Notes under the pieces: generated by a model | Told to the model about the DNA's origin: nothing | Database searches by the model: none | What the model saw: the letters and a program-made list of their open reading frames with translations, nothing else | Program-made: the position numbers and the translations under genes | Shown: positions 8,091-17,702 of the stretch, in pieces | Position numbering within the stretch: position 1 is the first letter of the stretch | How the letters are laid out: each line of letters begins with the position of its first letter | Assembly (NCBI GenBank): GCA_019323515.1 | Contig: JAHWHG010000002.1 | Location: forward strand, 18,363 to 82,362 | DNA: 64,000 nt | Reading direction: 5' to 3' | DNA from: Candidatus Woesearchaeota archaeon | Lineage (GTDB): Archaea; Nanobdellota; Nanobdellia; Woesearchaeales; JAHWHD01

Positions 8091-8573
8091 ATGAAACGGT
8101 TAGAACTGTTTTTGAGGGATATTGAAAGGACTGCGGAGTCTACAGTAGATGATTATGCTTTTTGGGTTAATAATGAATCTAAGCATTTAAGTGATGCTAC
8201 ACTTCCTGAGGTCACTAAAGTTGTACAGTATTATTTTGGGCTGAATGATATTAACAAAAAGATGCTTCTAGGTTCTGCTTTGCTTAATTCTGAGAAAAAC
8301 TCAAAGACTAAGACATATCTGGATGCTGTGTTCAGGGATTTTAAGAGGACTGTACTCTTCAGGCAGAGTGCACCGAGCCTTACTGAGAGATTTAAGAAGA
8401 TGAGGGATCCTAATTATATGCCAAAGGAAAGGGATAATCAGATGAAGTATTATTATAAGGTGCTTAGGGATTATGAAGCAAAGGATGCTGTTCCATTATC
8501 TGAACCAGAGGTTCCGATCATACAAAGGATTCTTGACATGAGAGAGAGGATTGAGTTACAGTATTCTCATTAG
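8091..8573 (+). CDS. Hypothetical protein, 160 aa
   Basis: Unrecognised, predicted all-helical and charged, with no membrane segment. A TATA-like TTTATAAAGG at 8056-8065 lies about 28 nt before the ATG. It ends 21 bp before the stop of the convergent polB. Confidence 0.5.
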   Translation: MKRLELFLRDIERTAESTVDDYAFWVNNESKHLSDATLPEVTKVVQYYFGLNDINKKMLLGSALLNSEKNSKTKTYLDAVFRDFKRTVLFRQSAPSLTERFKKMRDPNYMPKERDNQMKYYYKVLRDYEAKDAVPLSEPEVPIIQRILDMRERIELQYSH

Positions 8574-8594
8574 AGAAATTAGAAACAAGATAAT

Positions 8595-11072
8595 TTAGAA
8601 AAAAGAGTCAAGCTTGCTTTGTTCTTTATCCTCAAGAAGTTCTTTAATATCATAGCCAAGCACAGCGAAGATCCTGTCAACAGCTGGAAGTATCTGGTTA
8701 TTGATGTAGTACTCTGTGTCGTATTCATTATTTTCAATCTCTTCAGGAAGTTTAACCCTGTCACGGATCGGGCCAGGGCCTTCAGTCACTACAAAGTTGA
8801 TCATAGAACCAGGGCCGACATCATAGCCAAGCTCTTTCATCCTTATAGCAGCAGCGACATGCGGGCCTATTGATTCATAATCGTCAATCTCGCGCTGGAG
8901 CTGTGTTGAAATCTGGACTTCACTTGTGTCGATTGCCCTATTCTTTAGTTCATAGATTACGTTCTTCACATAGTTGAACGCTTTTTCAATGTTATCTTCC
9001 TTAAGTATTATCTCAAGGACGTGCTCCTGGACAGTTTTTGCAATCTGGCTCCAGTTTCTCCTGATAGCTTCAAAGCCTGTAATCTTCATCTTTCCAGTTT
9101 CGTCCATCAATGCATACTTTTTCTTTGCGCCTATATCAGAGAGTTTTGCTGAGACAAAGATTCCAGAAGGGTAGTATCCTTCAAACTCAAGTTCCATAAG
9201 TCCTGGAAGGTTCTCGTTAATACTTTTTGCAAATGCCTTTGATTCATCTTTTGTCTTATTATCGAGGCTTAAAAACACTGAGTCAGTGTCGCTGTAGATT
9301 ACCTTAAAGCCAGCTTCCTGCGCCTTGGCAATCACGTCCTTGATATAGTAGCGGGCGTATGCAGTTGTTGAACGTGCTGAGTCTTTTGAGTACCATCTTG
9401 CTCCATAAAAGCCAAGGTAGCCGTAGTATGAGTTTGAGAGAAGTTTTAATGTCTCTGAACGCGCCTTTAGAAGTATCTTTTTGTTTTCGTCTGTTGTCTC
9501 TTTTAAGATCTCCTTGATACGCATCCTTCTTGTGACAATGTTTTCAAGCACGCTTGACATAAATCCTTTCTTTTTCTTACAGAACCATAACTGATGTGTT
9601 TCAATAGGCACGTATTCTGGTGTGCAGCAGTCGCAGTTTAAAGTCTCTGGGCCAATGTTGTGCGAGATAATTATAGAAGGATAAAGGCTTCTGAAGTCAT
9701 AGACTACAATGTCCTTGTAAAGCCCTGGCTTTGGTTCAAAAACAAAAGCTCCTTTTACCCTTACACCGCGACGTTCAAGCGTGGTCTTGTAGTCTGGGTT
9801 GTTAGGAGCTATTTCATCATAGTGTCTTGCTTCTTTAATCAGGTACCATTCCACAAACTGCGAAAATGACATGCCGTTTATGTCATAAAGAGGCAGGCCG
9901 ACTAGTTTAACAAACTCTTCAAGATTAGGAAGCAGTTTTTCGCAAAGCATGAACGTGAGTCTGGAGTCCTGTAAGTTATAGGCTGCGAAGCATTCAAGTT
10001 CGTCTGATGATGAATCCCAGGCAGGAGCAAGCTTTTCCATGTCGATCTTGTGTTTCTTCTCTCCAAGAAGTTCATTTGAGACCTCGTCAAGTGAATACGT
10101 GTCAGTCTTTAGACTAGTTGCAAGGGCTCTCTGGATGAACTTGCATATGTCCAGGTGTATCATGCCATTGACCTGCGCATATGAAAATGTTCCTTTTTTT
10201 AGCTTTACCTCAGAGTAATCCCAGCCAAAGTCAAGAGGTATCTTATACTTGTCAGCTCTTGTTATTATGTAAGGAAAATCAAAACCGTTTGAGAAGTATC
10301 CTGTCAAGATGTCTGGTTTGAATGTTTCTATCATCTCTTTGAACTTTACAAGCATGTCTGCCTCGCTTTTCAGGAACTCGATGTAGCTTAGCTTATTATT
10401 GAAACGTTTCCAGGTTAGCACCTTCTTGAATGATTCTTCATTACTCCCAAGTTCTTTTCCGTAAAGGCTGATCATTACAATAGGGTTTATGTCGGGAAGC
10501 ACTGCTTTTCCATGAGGGTTATAAGTCTCTATATCAAATGCTAGGATCTTGAGGCTTTTAATTGAGTCGTTGCTGATGTGTTTGATAGATGATGCCCTGA
10601 AGACTGGAACCTTTGCTCTTTGGGTTATGAAGTCGCCTTCAGCTTCAGTCACTGTTATAGGTGTTAAGTCGTTATCAATCAGGTAGCGTCTTACAAAACG
10701 GATATCATATTCGTTCACTGAGACTACACCGCCAATGCTTTTGATTTCCCTTGCAAGGATTGGGACATCCTTTGGAATGCTTGTGTAGATTTTGATGACT
10801 GTGACTTCCTTGCCGATGTACTTTTTTTCGTGGATTTCTGTTCTTGTCACTCTTATAATGCGCCCTCGTGATTCTGAAGTCACTGCTTGTATAACTTTTT
10901 GAATTGCCTCAGAGTCTTCCTTTTTTACAATAGCATAGAAGTATGGCTGGAAGTTTTCGTCAATCACGCATATCTGCTGGTTGTCAGTGGTTTTTCCAAA
11001 TAGATAAATGACTGGTTTGTCATTAAATATCTTGTACTGGACATCCATTGGATAAAACTGTATTGTTGCCAT
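8595..11072 (-). CDS. polB: DNA polymerase, family B (replicative type)
   Basis: 825-aa replicative polymerase with 3'-5' proofreading. Exonuclease motifs: Exo I AFDIET (D180, E182), Exo II SNGFDFPY (D267), Exo III YNLQDSRL (D371). Polymerase motif A DFRSLYPSII (D461), motif B KLLSNSYYGYLGF (about 545-557) and motif C YSDTDS (595-600). The last residues, QSKLDSFF, are a PCNA-interacting (PIP) box. No intein interrupts the motifs. It is slightly longer than the compact archaeal PolB of about 780 aa. It is last in a minus-strand run after PAC2, nop10, aIF2-alpha and S27e, with 77 bp between it and PAC2. Confidence 0.97.
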   Translation of the reverse strand: MATIQFYPMDVQYKIFNDKPVIYLFGKTTDNQQICVIDENFQPYFYAIVKKEDSEAIQKVIQAVTSESRGRIIRVTRTEIHEKKYIGKEVTVIKIYTSIPKDVPILAREIKSIGGVVSVNEYDIRFVRRYLIDNDLTPITVTEAEGDFITQRAKVPVFRASSIKHISNDSIKSLKILAFDIETYNPHGKAVLPDINPIVMISLYGKELGSNEESFKKVLTWKRFNNKLSYIEFLKSEADMLVKFKEMIETFKPDILTGYFSNGFDFPYIITRADKYKIPLDFGWDYSEVKLKKGTFSYAQVNGMIHLDICKFIQRALATSLKTDTYSLDEVSNELLGEKKHKIDMEKLAPAWDSSSDELECFAAYNLQDSRLTFMLCEKLLPNLEEFVKLVGLPLYDINGMSFSQFVEWYLIKEARHYDEIAPNNPDYKTTLERRGVRVKGAFVFEPKPGLYKDIVVYDFRSLYPSIIISHNIGPETLNCDCCTPEYVPIETHQLWFCKKKKGFMSSVLENIVTRRMRIKEILKETTDENKKILLKARSETLKLLSNSYYGYLGFYGARWYSKDSARSTTAYARYYIKDVIAKAQEAGFKVIYSDTDSVFLSLDNKTKDESKAFAKSINENLPGLMELEFEGYYPSGIFVSAKLSDIGAKKKYALMDETGKMKITGFEAIRRNWSQIAKTVQEHVLEIILKEDNIEKAFNYVKNVIYELKNRAIDTSEVQISTQLQREIDDYESIGPHVAAAIRMKELGYDVGPGSMINFVVTEGPGPIRDRVKLPEEIENNEYDTEYYINNQILPAVDRIFAVLGYDIKELLEDKEQSKLDSFF

Positions 11073-11149
11073 TATTAATTTATGATTTAGAAATGGTATA
11101 TAAAGGTTTAGAGGGTGGAGAGGTTGAAATTGTTTAAATTAAATGTATT

Positions 11150-11944
11150 TTATCCGATATAATTAATATCTTTTCCAAGCCTGGATTTCATCTTCTGTAA
11201 AGCAGCATGTTTTGATACTTTAGAGAGGTCATCAGTTCTTCTAAGCATCTCTGATTCAATTGAAACTATCTCTTTCTCAAGCTTTGCGATGTCAAGGTTA
11301 AGCGAGAGTTTCTTGTTAAGTATCTCTAAGATGGAACGAGCTCCTTTTATGCCAAGGTACATCGGGTGGCCAAAGGTTTCTGCAAGCATTGCAATCGCTT
11401 CTATTTCCCTTTTCTTTGCCAAACCTAGCAGAAGACCTGACACTCCTACAATAGGACCGACAACTCCATAAAGTTTATCATTAAGTTTGACACCTTTCTT
11501 ATACTTCTGTATAATCTTTTTACTGTTGCCTGTGCAATATACACGCGGTGTCTTTGGGATTGCCTGAAGGCCGATTCCGCCAAGTGTTATTATCTCGCGG
11601 CATTTGTAATCTTCAAGAAGGTCAAGTATTTTTTCACAAAATTCATATGAACTTACCTCATCAATTGGCTGGACATCCCCTGCCAAGAAAAGTAAATCAA
11701 TGCCCTTAAGCTGTGCATAGTAAAGTTCAATCTTTGGAAGTTCTACAAGGTTATTCTCGTTCACAAAAACTGAATGCGGGAAAGTGTATGAGAAAACGTC
11801 ATAAAGTTTTTTGGCTTTAAGTTCGTCTATAAGAAAGTCAACTGCTACCTTGCCTACATTTCCAATACCAGGAAGTCCTTCAATAAATACAGGCTGCTTT
11901 AGTTTTGGAAGGTTTTTGGTGCAGGGAGTTATTTTCCAGGCCAT
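11150..11944 (-). CDS. PAC2-family protein (proteasome assembly chaperone-like)
   Basis: 264 aa, the length of the archaeal PAC2 family. Typical blocks are FIEGLPGIGNVGKVAVDFLI near the start, LLFLAGDVQP, the glycine-rich ITLGGIGLQ and IVGVSGLLLGLAKKREI, plus AETFGHPMYLG. Archaeal members are proposed proteasome-related assembly chaperones; their function is not firmly proven. The gene directly follows nop10 in the translation operon aIF2-alpha/nop10/PAC2, a common archaeal neighbourhood. Confidence 0.88.
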   Translation of the reverse strand: MAWKITPCTKNLPKLKQPVFIEGLPGIGNVGKVAVDFLIDELKAKKLYDVFSYTFPHSVFVNENNLVELPKIELYYAQLKGIDLLFLAGDVQPIDEVSSYEFCEKILDLLEDYKCREIITLGGIGLQAIPKTPRVYCTGNSKKIIQKYKKGVKLNDKLYGVVGPIVGVSGLLLGLAKKREIEAIAMLAETFGHPMYLGIKGARSILEILNKKLSLNLDIAKLEKEIVSIESEMLRRTDDLSKVSKHAALQKMKSRLGKDINYIG

Positions 11945-12004
11945 ATATCCTTAGAAGGAATCTTGCTTTAAAAATGTTTGTATTAATAAATGAAATACTT
12001 TCAG

Positions 12005-12184
12005 CTAGAGAAGCCCTTTATCCTCTAAATCTTTTTTTCTTGCCTTTCTCCTGTAATCACCGTACTTGTCCTCTGGAGAGAAGCGAGGCGGTTTTGGGAC
12101 TGCAGTTGGAGAGTTGCATTTTGGGCAGAGTTCTTTCATAGTGTAAGTGCTGCACTTTGTACATTTTAGAATGTGTTTAGCCAT
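12005..12184 (-). CDS. nop10: Nop10, H/ACA ribonucleoprotein subunit
   Basis: 59-aa Nop10: a zinc-binding N-terminal half (ILKCTKCSTYTMKELCPKC, four Cys in two CxxC pairs) and the basic C-terminal helix with the diagnostic PKPPRFSPEDKYGDYRRKAR. It works with Cbf5 in RNA-guided pseudouridylation. I start it at the ATG at 12184; the frame continues upstream into aIF2-alpha, which cannot be real. Only 7 bp separate it from the aIF2-alpha stop, so they are co-transcribed. Confidence 0.95.
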   Translation of the reverse strand: MAKHILKCTKCSTYTMKELCPKCNSPTAVPKPPRFSPEDKYGDYRRKARKKDLEDKGLL

Positions 12185-12191
12185 TTTTAAA

Positions 12192-12977
12192 TTATTTTTC
12201 CTGTTTCCTTTGGAAAGTGAACTCAGCCCTGTTCTTTGCAGAGGTTTCAATGCACTTAAGGATGTTGCTAAGAATCTTTTCTGCTTGCTTGTATTCCTCT
12301 GCTTTGACCTTTAATGAATATTTTCCTGCTCCGATAAACTTTATCTCTGTCATGTCCTTGCCTTTTGACAGTGCTTTTTTAAGAATCTCCTTGATAACAT
12401 CAACTCCGTCAGGTTCATGGGAGACAAGCGAGATTGTTCCTCCTATTGAGACCTCAGGAGGTTTTATACGTTGCCTTATGACCTCTTCAAGCTTTTCAGT
12501 TGTTTTCTTGTCAAGGTTTAGTTTTTCCAGGTCGTAATTGCCTGCGACAACGTCTGCGAATGTTTCGAACAAGAAGTCGTATTTCTTGAATGCAGCTTCT
12601 TTAATCTGGTTGTAAAGTTTTCTTGTGTCAAGCTTAAGTTCTTTTGCGATGAATTCAACAATCTTTTCAGCTTTCTGCTCCTGTTTAATCTCGTTGTTTT
12701 TCATACGTTTCTGCGCTTCGTTGACTCTTCTTAATGAGAGATCGATGTGACCTTTTTCCTGGTCAATCTTAAGGACCTTGCAGGTCACTTTCTTGCCTTC
12801 AACCACAAAGTCGCGGATGTTTCTTATACGGCCAGGGCTAATCTCTGAGATATGTATCATACCAGATTTTCCGCCGAACTCGTCAAGTGTGACAAAAACT
12901 GAGTGATGATATATTTTTGTAACAGTACATAGAACTATTTCTCCTTCCTCTGGAAGACCTTCTCTTTGAAGTAACAT
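12192..12977 (-). CDS. eif2a: Translation initiation factor aIF2 subunit alpha
   Basis: 261 aa. An S1 domain at the N-terminus (GEIVLCTVTKIYHHSVFVTL...GMIHISEISPGRIRNIRDFV...GHIDLSLRRV), then the helical domain and the alpha-beta C-terminal domain that contacts the gamma subunit. It is part of the heterotrimer that brings initiator Met-tRNA to the ribosome. The ATG directly abuts the stop codon of S27e (12978), so translation is probably coupled. Confidence 0.96.
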   Translation of the reverse strand: MLLQREGLPEEGEIVLCTVTKIYHHSVFVTLDEFGGKSGMIHISEISPGRIRNIRDFVVEGKKVTCKVLKIDQEKGHIDLSLRRVNEAQKRMKNNEIKQEQKAEKIVEFIAKELKLDTRKLYNQIKEAAFKKYDFLFETFADVVAGNYDLEKLNLDKKTTEKLEEVIRQRIKPPEVSIGGTISLVSHEPDGVDVIKEILKKALSKGKDMTEIKFIGAGKYSLKVKAEEYKQAEKILSNILKCIETSAKNRAEFTFQRKQEK

Positions 12978-13166
12978 TTATTCGAGTACCTCAAGTATTC
13001 TTGCCTTTACCTTAGTCTTGCCGCCTGTAGCTGAGCCTAGGACCTTACCGCAAACTAAGCAGCGCACTTCTGTAGATGATTTACCGAACATTATCTGTTC
13101 ATTCTTGCACTTTGGGCAGCGTATCTTAACGAATTTGCTTTCTGGTTCTCTTAGTGATGTTTTCAT
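12978..13166 (-). CDS. rps27e: Small ribosomal subunit protein eS27
   Basis: 62-aa zinc-ribbon ribosomal protein: FVKIRCPKCKNEQIMFGKSS and VRCLVCGKVL supply the two CxxC pairs, followed by the ATGGKTKV loop typical of S27e. It is the first gene of the S27e/aIF2-alpha/nop10/PAC2 run. An AAGGAGGGATACTTAAATG start region has a strong Shine-Dalgarno sequence. Confidence 0.96.
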   Translation of the reverse strand: MKTSLREPESKFVKIRCPKCKNEQIMFGKSSTEVRCLVCGKVLGSATGGKTKVKARILEVLE

Positions 13167-13287
13167 TTAAGTATCCCTCCTTAGATTAATTGAAAAAGCG
13201 GTTTATTTATAAATCTTATGTAGGCTTTTTAAAGATTTGTAACAATTAAAATGCTTATAAGCGTAGAATGTATTAAAAAATGATTAT

Positions 13288-13596
13288 TTAAACAAACTCA
13301 ACCTTCTTAGCCCTTATGCCTTGGGTCTGCATGTGCGTCTTTTTGCATGTAACGCACTTATAACGAAGATCTGACTTCTTGGTCTGTTTCTTGCCTGTCT
13401 GTTTAAACTTGCTTATAGCTGGCTTAGAATAACGTCCAAGGCTACCATAACCGCGTGCACGCCCTCTTTTCTTAGCCCTGTACTTTGAACCGTATGTCAA
13501 AGAGGAAGCTTTCTTTGCTTTCTGCTGCGTTACCTTATGCTCAGTATGTGTCTTGCAATAAGGACAGTATCGTTTGATAGTCTTTGGCTTTTTCAT
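13288..13596 (-). CDS. rpl44e: Large ribosomal subunit protein eL42 (L44e)
   Basis: 102 aa with the L44e signature: MKKPKTIKRYCPYCKTHTEH, the basic, aromatic middle (YGSKYRAKKRGRARGYG...LGRYSKP), and a second zinc pair KCVTCKK. It is located 121 bp upstream of S27e, a standard archaeal arrangement. Confidence 0.96.
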   Translation of the reverse strand: MKKPKTIKRYCPYCKTHTEHKVTQQKAKKASSLTYGSKYRAKKRGRARGYGSLGRYSKPAISKFKQTGKKQTKKSDLRYKCVTCKKTHMQTQGIRAKKVEFV

Positions 13597-13665
13597 TAAT
13601 ATGCAAAAAATTAGCGTCTATTTATAAAGTTTTCTAATGTAAAATGAAGTGGTAGTTTAAATGTA

Positions 13666-14295
13666 CTACTCCTGCTTTATCTCAGCAGCGCGTTCCTTTA
13701 GAATAAGTATGTCAGCTATCCTTTTAGGAAGGTTTGCTATGTCCTCTTTTTCAAAAGGGCCGTAGATTTCAAGGTCCTGGCCTACGAACTTTGGCACTGG
13801 TTGAAGGAATCTGATAAGTTTATTGTCGCAGGGTTGTTTTGGTAGATTCTCTTGTTCCCCTGTCTGTTCCTGCTGGATTTCAGGAGCCTTTGATTCAAGG
13901 ATATTAAGAAGTATTCCTTTCCTGTAGAGGTCTAAGATTTTGAGGATACTTTCATAGAACTGTTTTTCCTCTGCAAGAAGTGTTGATGTGTCGATTATGC
14001 TAGAGTTTGTCCTGCTCCTGTTAATTGCCATATTGATTATCTTTTTTTCTCTCCGTTCGTAGAATTCCTTAAGCATCTTATTTATGTTCTGGAGCTGTCT
14101 TTTTGTCTTTTCTTTTTCACCTGCACTGAATAAAGTGTCGTCTACCTTTAGCATTATCTGTTGCTTGTCCTTTAGATATTCTACAAGGTTCTTGAAGAAG
14201 TTCTCGTCAAGTTTCTGAAGCTCTTCTCTCTGTTTCTCAGCCCTCAGAATATCAAAAAGAGTTTCATATGTAATGTTAACAGTATCATCCGCCAA
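13666..14295 (-). CDS. gins15: GINS complex subunit (Gins15/51 type)
   Basis: GINS links the replicative MCM helicase with other fork proteins. The 209-aa product begins ITYETLFDILRAEKQREELQKLDENFFKNL, the A-domain opening of archaeal Gins15. A central helical part and linker (QQEQTGEQENLPKQP) follow. It ends in a small B domain (VPKFVGQDLEIYGPFEKEDIANLPKRIADIL) placed C-terminally, as expected for the 15/51 class. It is downstream of the SpoIIM-like gene with a 51-bp gap. Confidence 0.85.
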   Translation of the reverse strand: MADDTVNITYETLFDILRAEKQREELQKLDENFFKNLVEYLKDKQQIMLKVDDTLFSAGEKEKTKRQLQNINKMLKEFYERREKKIINMAINRSRTNSSIIDTSTLLAEEKQFYESILKILDLYRKGILLNILESKAPEIQQEQTGEQENLPKQPCDNKLIRFLQPVPKFVGQDLEIYGPFEKEDIANLPKRIADILILKERAAEIKQE

Positions 14296-14346
14296 AGTAA
14301 ACCCCCTAGAATTTTTGAATTAAGGTGGTATTTAAATTTTTATGTT

Positions 14347-15165
14347 CTAGATTATCAACCTTAATAAGCCTCTTGTGACATATATCTCAAGGAACGCTGC
14401 GATTGTGATTATGAGAAGCGAGAGGAGGAATAGCATTGTAGCGTCCTTTATAACGTTCTTGAAAGCATTGCTGCCTATTTTTTCAGTGACAAGTGCTTTT
14501 GATATCACGCCTCCAGAGATTGCTGCCAGCAGGAAGCCAGACAGTTCTGGGACTGTGTGGACCATAAGTGATCCTGTCAGTGCTGCAGTATGTGTAATGC
14601 TTGTTGTGACGTATTGTGTTATCTTGACAATGAACGTGGCAAAGATGGATGCGTTGAAGATTATAAGAAATATAGCTCCGGCACCGTATGCGATTGAGAG
14701 AAGGAATGCGATGACGCACACGAGCAGGTTCTTGTCAAGTATGTACATGAATGCTCCGAAGCTTGACTCTGGGACAGATTCAACAAGCTCTGAGTTCACG
14801 CCGCGTTTCTCAAGAAAGCTTGTCTGGTACTCAAGAAGTGAACTGTTGTATGCACCTGCTGCAAGTATGATGTATGCTATGAACACTCCAAGGAAAAGGA
14901 AGATGTATGTCTCTATTATGTCCTTATGATTCCTGAAGAAATGTTTTAAGCCAGCAAGGCTTTCTATCCTTTCCTCTTTCTTGATATAGCTTGTAAGAGT
15001 AGGTACTGTCAATAGTGTTGTGAAGAACAAAGTGGCTGTTGACATGAAGTCCTTGAAAAGAAGGTAAGATGTAAGTGCACCTATAAATGTATACATAAAT
15101 CCAAGCACAAATGCAAAAAGATGGCGCTTGCTTATCTTATCAATCTTTAGCACTGATTCCAGCAT
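14347..15165 (-). CDS. SpoIIM/DUF95-like integral membrane protein
   Basis: 272 aa with about six hydrophobic helices. The C-terminal motif HTVPELSGFLLAAISGGVIS corresponds to the conserved H-G-x-x-E-(L/I)-x-A-x-x-x-A-x-x-G block of the SpoIIM (stage II sporulation M) family, found widely in archaea with unknown function. Its ATG abuts the stop of the large surface protein gene upstream, so the two are co-transcribed. Confidence 0.8.
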   Translation of the reverse strand: MLESVLKIDKISKRHLFAFVLGFMYTFIGALTSYLLFKDFMSTATLFFTTLLTVPTLTSYIKKEERIESLAGLKHFFRNHKDIIETYIFLFLGVFIAYIILAAGAYNSSLLEYQTSFLEKRGVNSELVESVPESSFGAFMYILDKNLLVCVIAFLLSIAYGAGAIFLIIFNASIFATFIVKITQYVTTSITHTAALTGSLMVHTVPELSGFLLAAISGGVISKALVTEKIGSNAFKNVIKDATMLFLLSLLIITIAAFLEIYVTRGLLRLII

Positions 15166-17652
15166 CTAATCACCAAATTCAGATAAAAACTTCTTAGTTT
15201 TTTTCTTTTTCCAACCACTCAATAATAGTATCGTGATTATTGCTATGATTGCAATAAAGGTTGCAAGAGTGATCGGGCTTTTCAGGTATTCGGTGAAGAC
15301 CTCAAACGCGCTTCCTACTGCTGGAGCAGGTTGTTCTGCTTCTTCTGGTTGTTCAGGAAGTGTATCCTCTTTTCCTATGAATGTCTTGTTCTTGAAAGAG
15401 CTGTCGTCTGTTCCTGAATTAGCATCTGATTCGTTGTAGCGAAGGTCCATGTCGCTCATCCAGGAGCCAGTGATTGGACACTCACCGCAGTCTTTAGGGC
15501 ATGATAAACATGTTTCACCGCCTCTTAATTCACAAACCAAGTCACCGCATATAGCTCTTACAGAACCTCCGCCTCCTCCGCCAGAGCCTCCACCACCTGA
15601 GTAAATCGTGATTGAGGTTGAGTTTGTGAATGTCTCGTTCCATGCAGTTGTTGACACTGAGACAGTTCCAGCAGTGCTTGCAGTGAAGTTTGTCTCATAA
15701 TAACCTGATGAGCTAGTTAAAATGTTCTTTGTGCCGCCTGGGTAAGTCAATGTTATGTTCCAGTCGCCGACTTTTACACCTGTGTCGTTGTCTAAGTATC
15801 CTGTGACTGTGACAAGTTCACCTGATGAAGGGTTTGTGTTTGAAAGGTTTAGGGTTAGGCCGAGTTTGTATTTTAAAATGAAAGTATCTATTGTTGAGTT
15901 TGTGTTTCCAGCCCTGTCAGTTGCATTTGCTGTCACAGTGCAGGTTCCAGGCATATTGCTTGTGCTTGGTGACCATGTGCCTTGGTATTCGTTTGCTGAG
16001 ATGTTTGTTAATGTGAAGTTTGTGCTTGTATCTGGACATTCTATTAATACATTTATGTAGTCTAGGTTTGTGTCAGTTGAATTAGCTCTTATTGTCACAT
16101 TGTCGTCCCTGAAGTATCTTGGGTATATTATTAATATTAATTCTGGGTTTGTGTTGTCTATTGTGAAGAATGTGTCTGAGGTGTCATTAGCTTCATTTAT
16201 TGAATCATTGATTATGACTAAAGCTGTATACTGTCCGTCTTCTAATAGTGTTGTATCTAAGTCTTGAGCAGTAATATTTATTGAACTGTTGATAAAGTTC
16301 CATTCTAAACTTGAATTAGCGTAATAAACTGATACAAATATTTGATCATTATCGTTATCTGAGTAAGTCCAATTAATCTCTTGTATGCCTGATAAAAATT
16401 CATTACCGTTAGGATAAGTTACTGTAACTGAAGGTTTGTGGTTGTATGTGATGTTCATTGCTGTGATTTCTATTACGCCTGATGTGTCAGAATGAAATCT
16501 TAAAGGAATACTATGGGTTGTTAAGTCATCAGGTACACTTTCAAGATAATCATTTAGTTCTGAAGTGAAGTTTGAATAATTGAAAGTTTCAGATTTGTTT
16601 AATTCGTCATCAAAGCTCCATTCGATGTCTCCGTCTCCTGTAACGTCTATTGTTGGATTTGTAGGGTAGAATTTTTTAACTTCTTGTACTCTTTTAACTC
16701 CATCTTTATCGGTTATTAACCAGTCATTTAAATCAATATACTCTGCATCATAAGCTGCATTTGTTGAGGTATAACTACTTATCACGTTTGAAGGAAACAC
16801 AGCACTCCCACTAGTCATATTCACTAAGAACACTCCTGCACTTGAATCAGAAATCAGCCAGTATTCATCACTTCCTGAAAATGCTATATCTATACTTCTA
16901 ATGCTACTACTAAGACCTGAATATTGTTTAATTACACTGCCAGATGTTGAGTTAATATGTACTACTTTTCCAGATAACCAGAAGGGGCTTCCATCTTTTG
17001 AAGTTAGTAACCATTCTTCATCACTTAGATAATACACATCATTAGGTTGTTTAATGTTTGTAGAAAAATTTTTAGTTTCTATGCCTCCGTCTATTAATCT
17101 TACTATATCTGCACCTGTATCAGCAATTAACCATTTGTTATCAGAAACATAGAAGGCACCTTCAGGGTTGTTTAATCCTGCATAGCTAGAAATCTCTGTA
17201 TCAGAAGAACTGTTAAACAATACTATCTTTTTATTAGTGTAGTCTACATATAACCATTTTGAATCAGTGATGTATGTTGCATCATAAATGTCATTTGCAG
17301 TATTGAATGAATCATAGGTTGAACCATCTTGTGGATTTATTAGGTGAATCCCTGTATCTGTATCAGAAATTAACCATTTATTGTTTGCTATATAATTTGC
17401 ATCAACAGGTGATGTTATTGATGTATTGTAGAAGTATAGTACCTCCCACTCACTCAAATCGCCATAAAACTCAATCATTGCATCCAATACAAAAGCATTT
17501 CCTGGTAAATTTATATTTGTATCAAGAGTCCTGCTAATCGAGAAGTCTAAAGTTTTGTTAGAAATTTCAGTATTAACATCATCAAGATATTGAACAGCTC
17601 CAGCTAAACCTAAGAATAACAACATTACTAATATACTCACACCTTTTTTCAT
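15166..17652 (-). CDS. Large secreted surface protein: six propeller-like repeats, Ig-like domains, Cys-rich knot, C-terminal anchor
   Basis: 828 aa. The signal peptide is MKKGVSILVMLLFLGLAGA. Residues about 70-320 contain six copies of a W-L-(I/Y)-x-D repeat (NKWLISDTDTG, SKWLYVDYTNK, NKWLIADTGAD, EEWLLTSKDG, EYWLISDSSAG, NDWLITDKDG), suggesting a six-bladed beta-propeller. Two or three Ig/bacterial-type beta-sandwich segments follow, with many N-x-T/S sites, then a Gly/Ser linker and a six-cysteine module (CGDLVCELRGGETCLSCPKD). The C-terminus is a membrane helix (ITLATFIAIIAIITILLLSGW) with a Lys-rich cytoplasmic tail. Likely a cell-surface adhesion or binding protein; the ligand is unknown. 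Confidence 0.85.
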   Translation of the reverse strand: MKKGVSILVMLLFLGLAGAVQYLDDVNTEISNKTLDFSISRTLDTNINLPGNAFVLDAMIEFYGDLSEWEVLYFYNTSITSPVDANYIANNKWLISDTDTGIHLINPQDGSTYDSFNTANDIYDATYITDSKWLYVDYTNKKIVLFNSSSDTEISSYAGLNNPEGAFYVSDNKWLIADTGADIVRLIDGGIETKNFSTNIKQPNDVYYLSDEEWLLTSKDGSPFWLSGKVVHINSTSGSVIKQYSGLSSSIRSIDIAFSGSDEYWLISDSSAGVFLVNMTSGSAVFPSNVISSYTSTNAAYDAEYIDLNDWLITDKDGVKRVQEVKKFYPTNPTIDVTGDGDIEWSFDDELNKSETFNYSNFTSELNDYLESVPDDLTTHSIPLRFHSDTSGVIEITAMNITYNHKPSVTVTYPNGNEFLSGIQEINWTYSDNDNDQIFVSVYYANSSLEWNFINSSINITAQDLDTTLLEDGQYTALVIINDSINEANDTSDTFFTIDNTNPELILIIYPRYFRDDNVTIRANSTDTNLDYINVLIECPDTSTNFTLTNISANEYQGTWSPSTSNMPGTCTVTANATDRAGNTNSTIDTFILKYKLGLTLNLSNTNPSSGELVTVTGYLDNDTGVKVGDWNITLTYPGGTKNILTSSSGYYETNFTASTAGTVSVSTTAWNETFTNSTSITIYSGGGGSGGGGGGSVRAICGDLVCELRGGETCLSCPKDCGECPITGSWMSDMDLRYNESDANSGTDDSSFKNKTFIGKEDTLPEQPEEAEQPAPAVGSAFEVFTEYLKSPITLATFIAIIAIITILLLSGWKKKKTKKFLSEFGD

Positions 17653-17702
17653 TGTACCAACCCTCTTTTAATTTATAAAGAAAAATTATATGACGCTCAT
17701 AT

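Noticed and set aside
8595..11072. Intein in the DNA polymerase
   Set aside because: All polymerase motifs are continuous with normal spacing, and the total length leaves no room for an intein.
14375..14929. 184-codon frame on the plus strand inside the SpoIIM-like gene
   Set aside because: Antisense shadow of the conserved minus-strand gene; no promoter and low-complexity composition.
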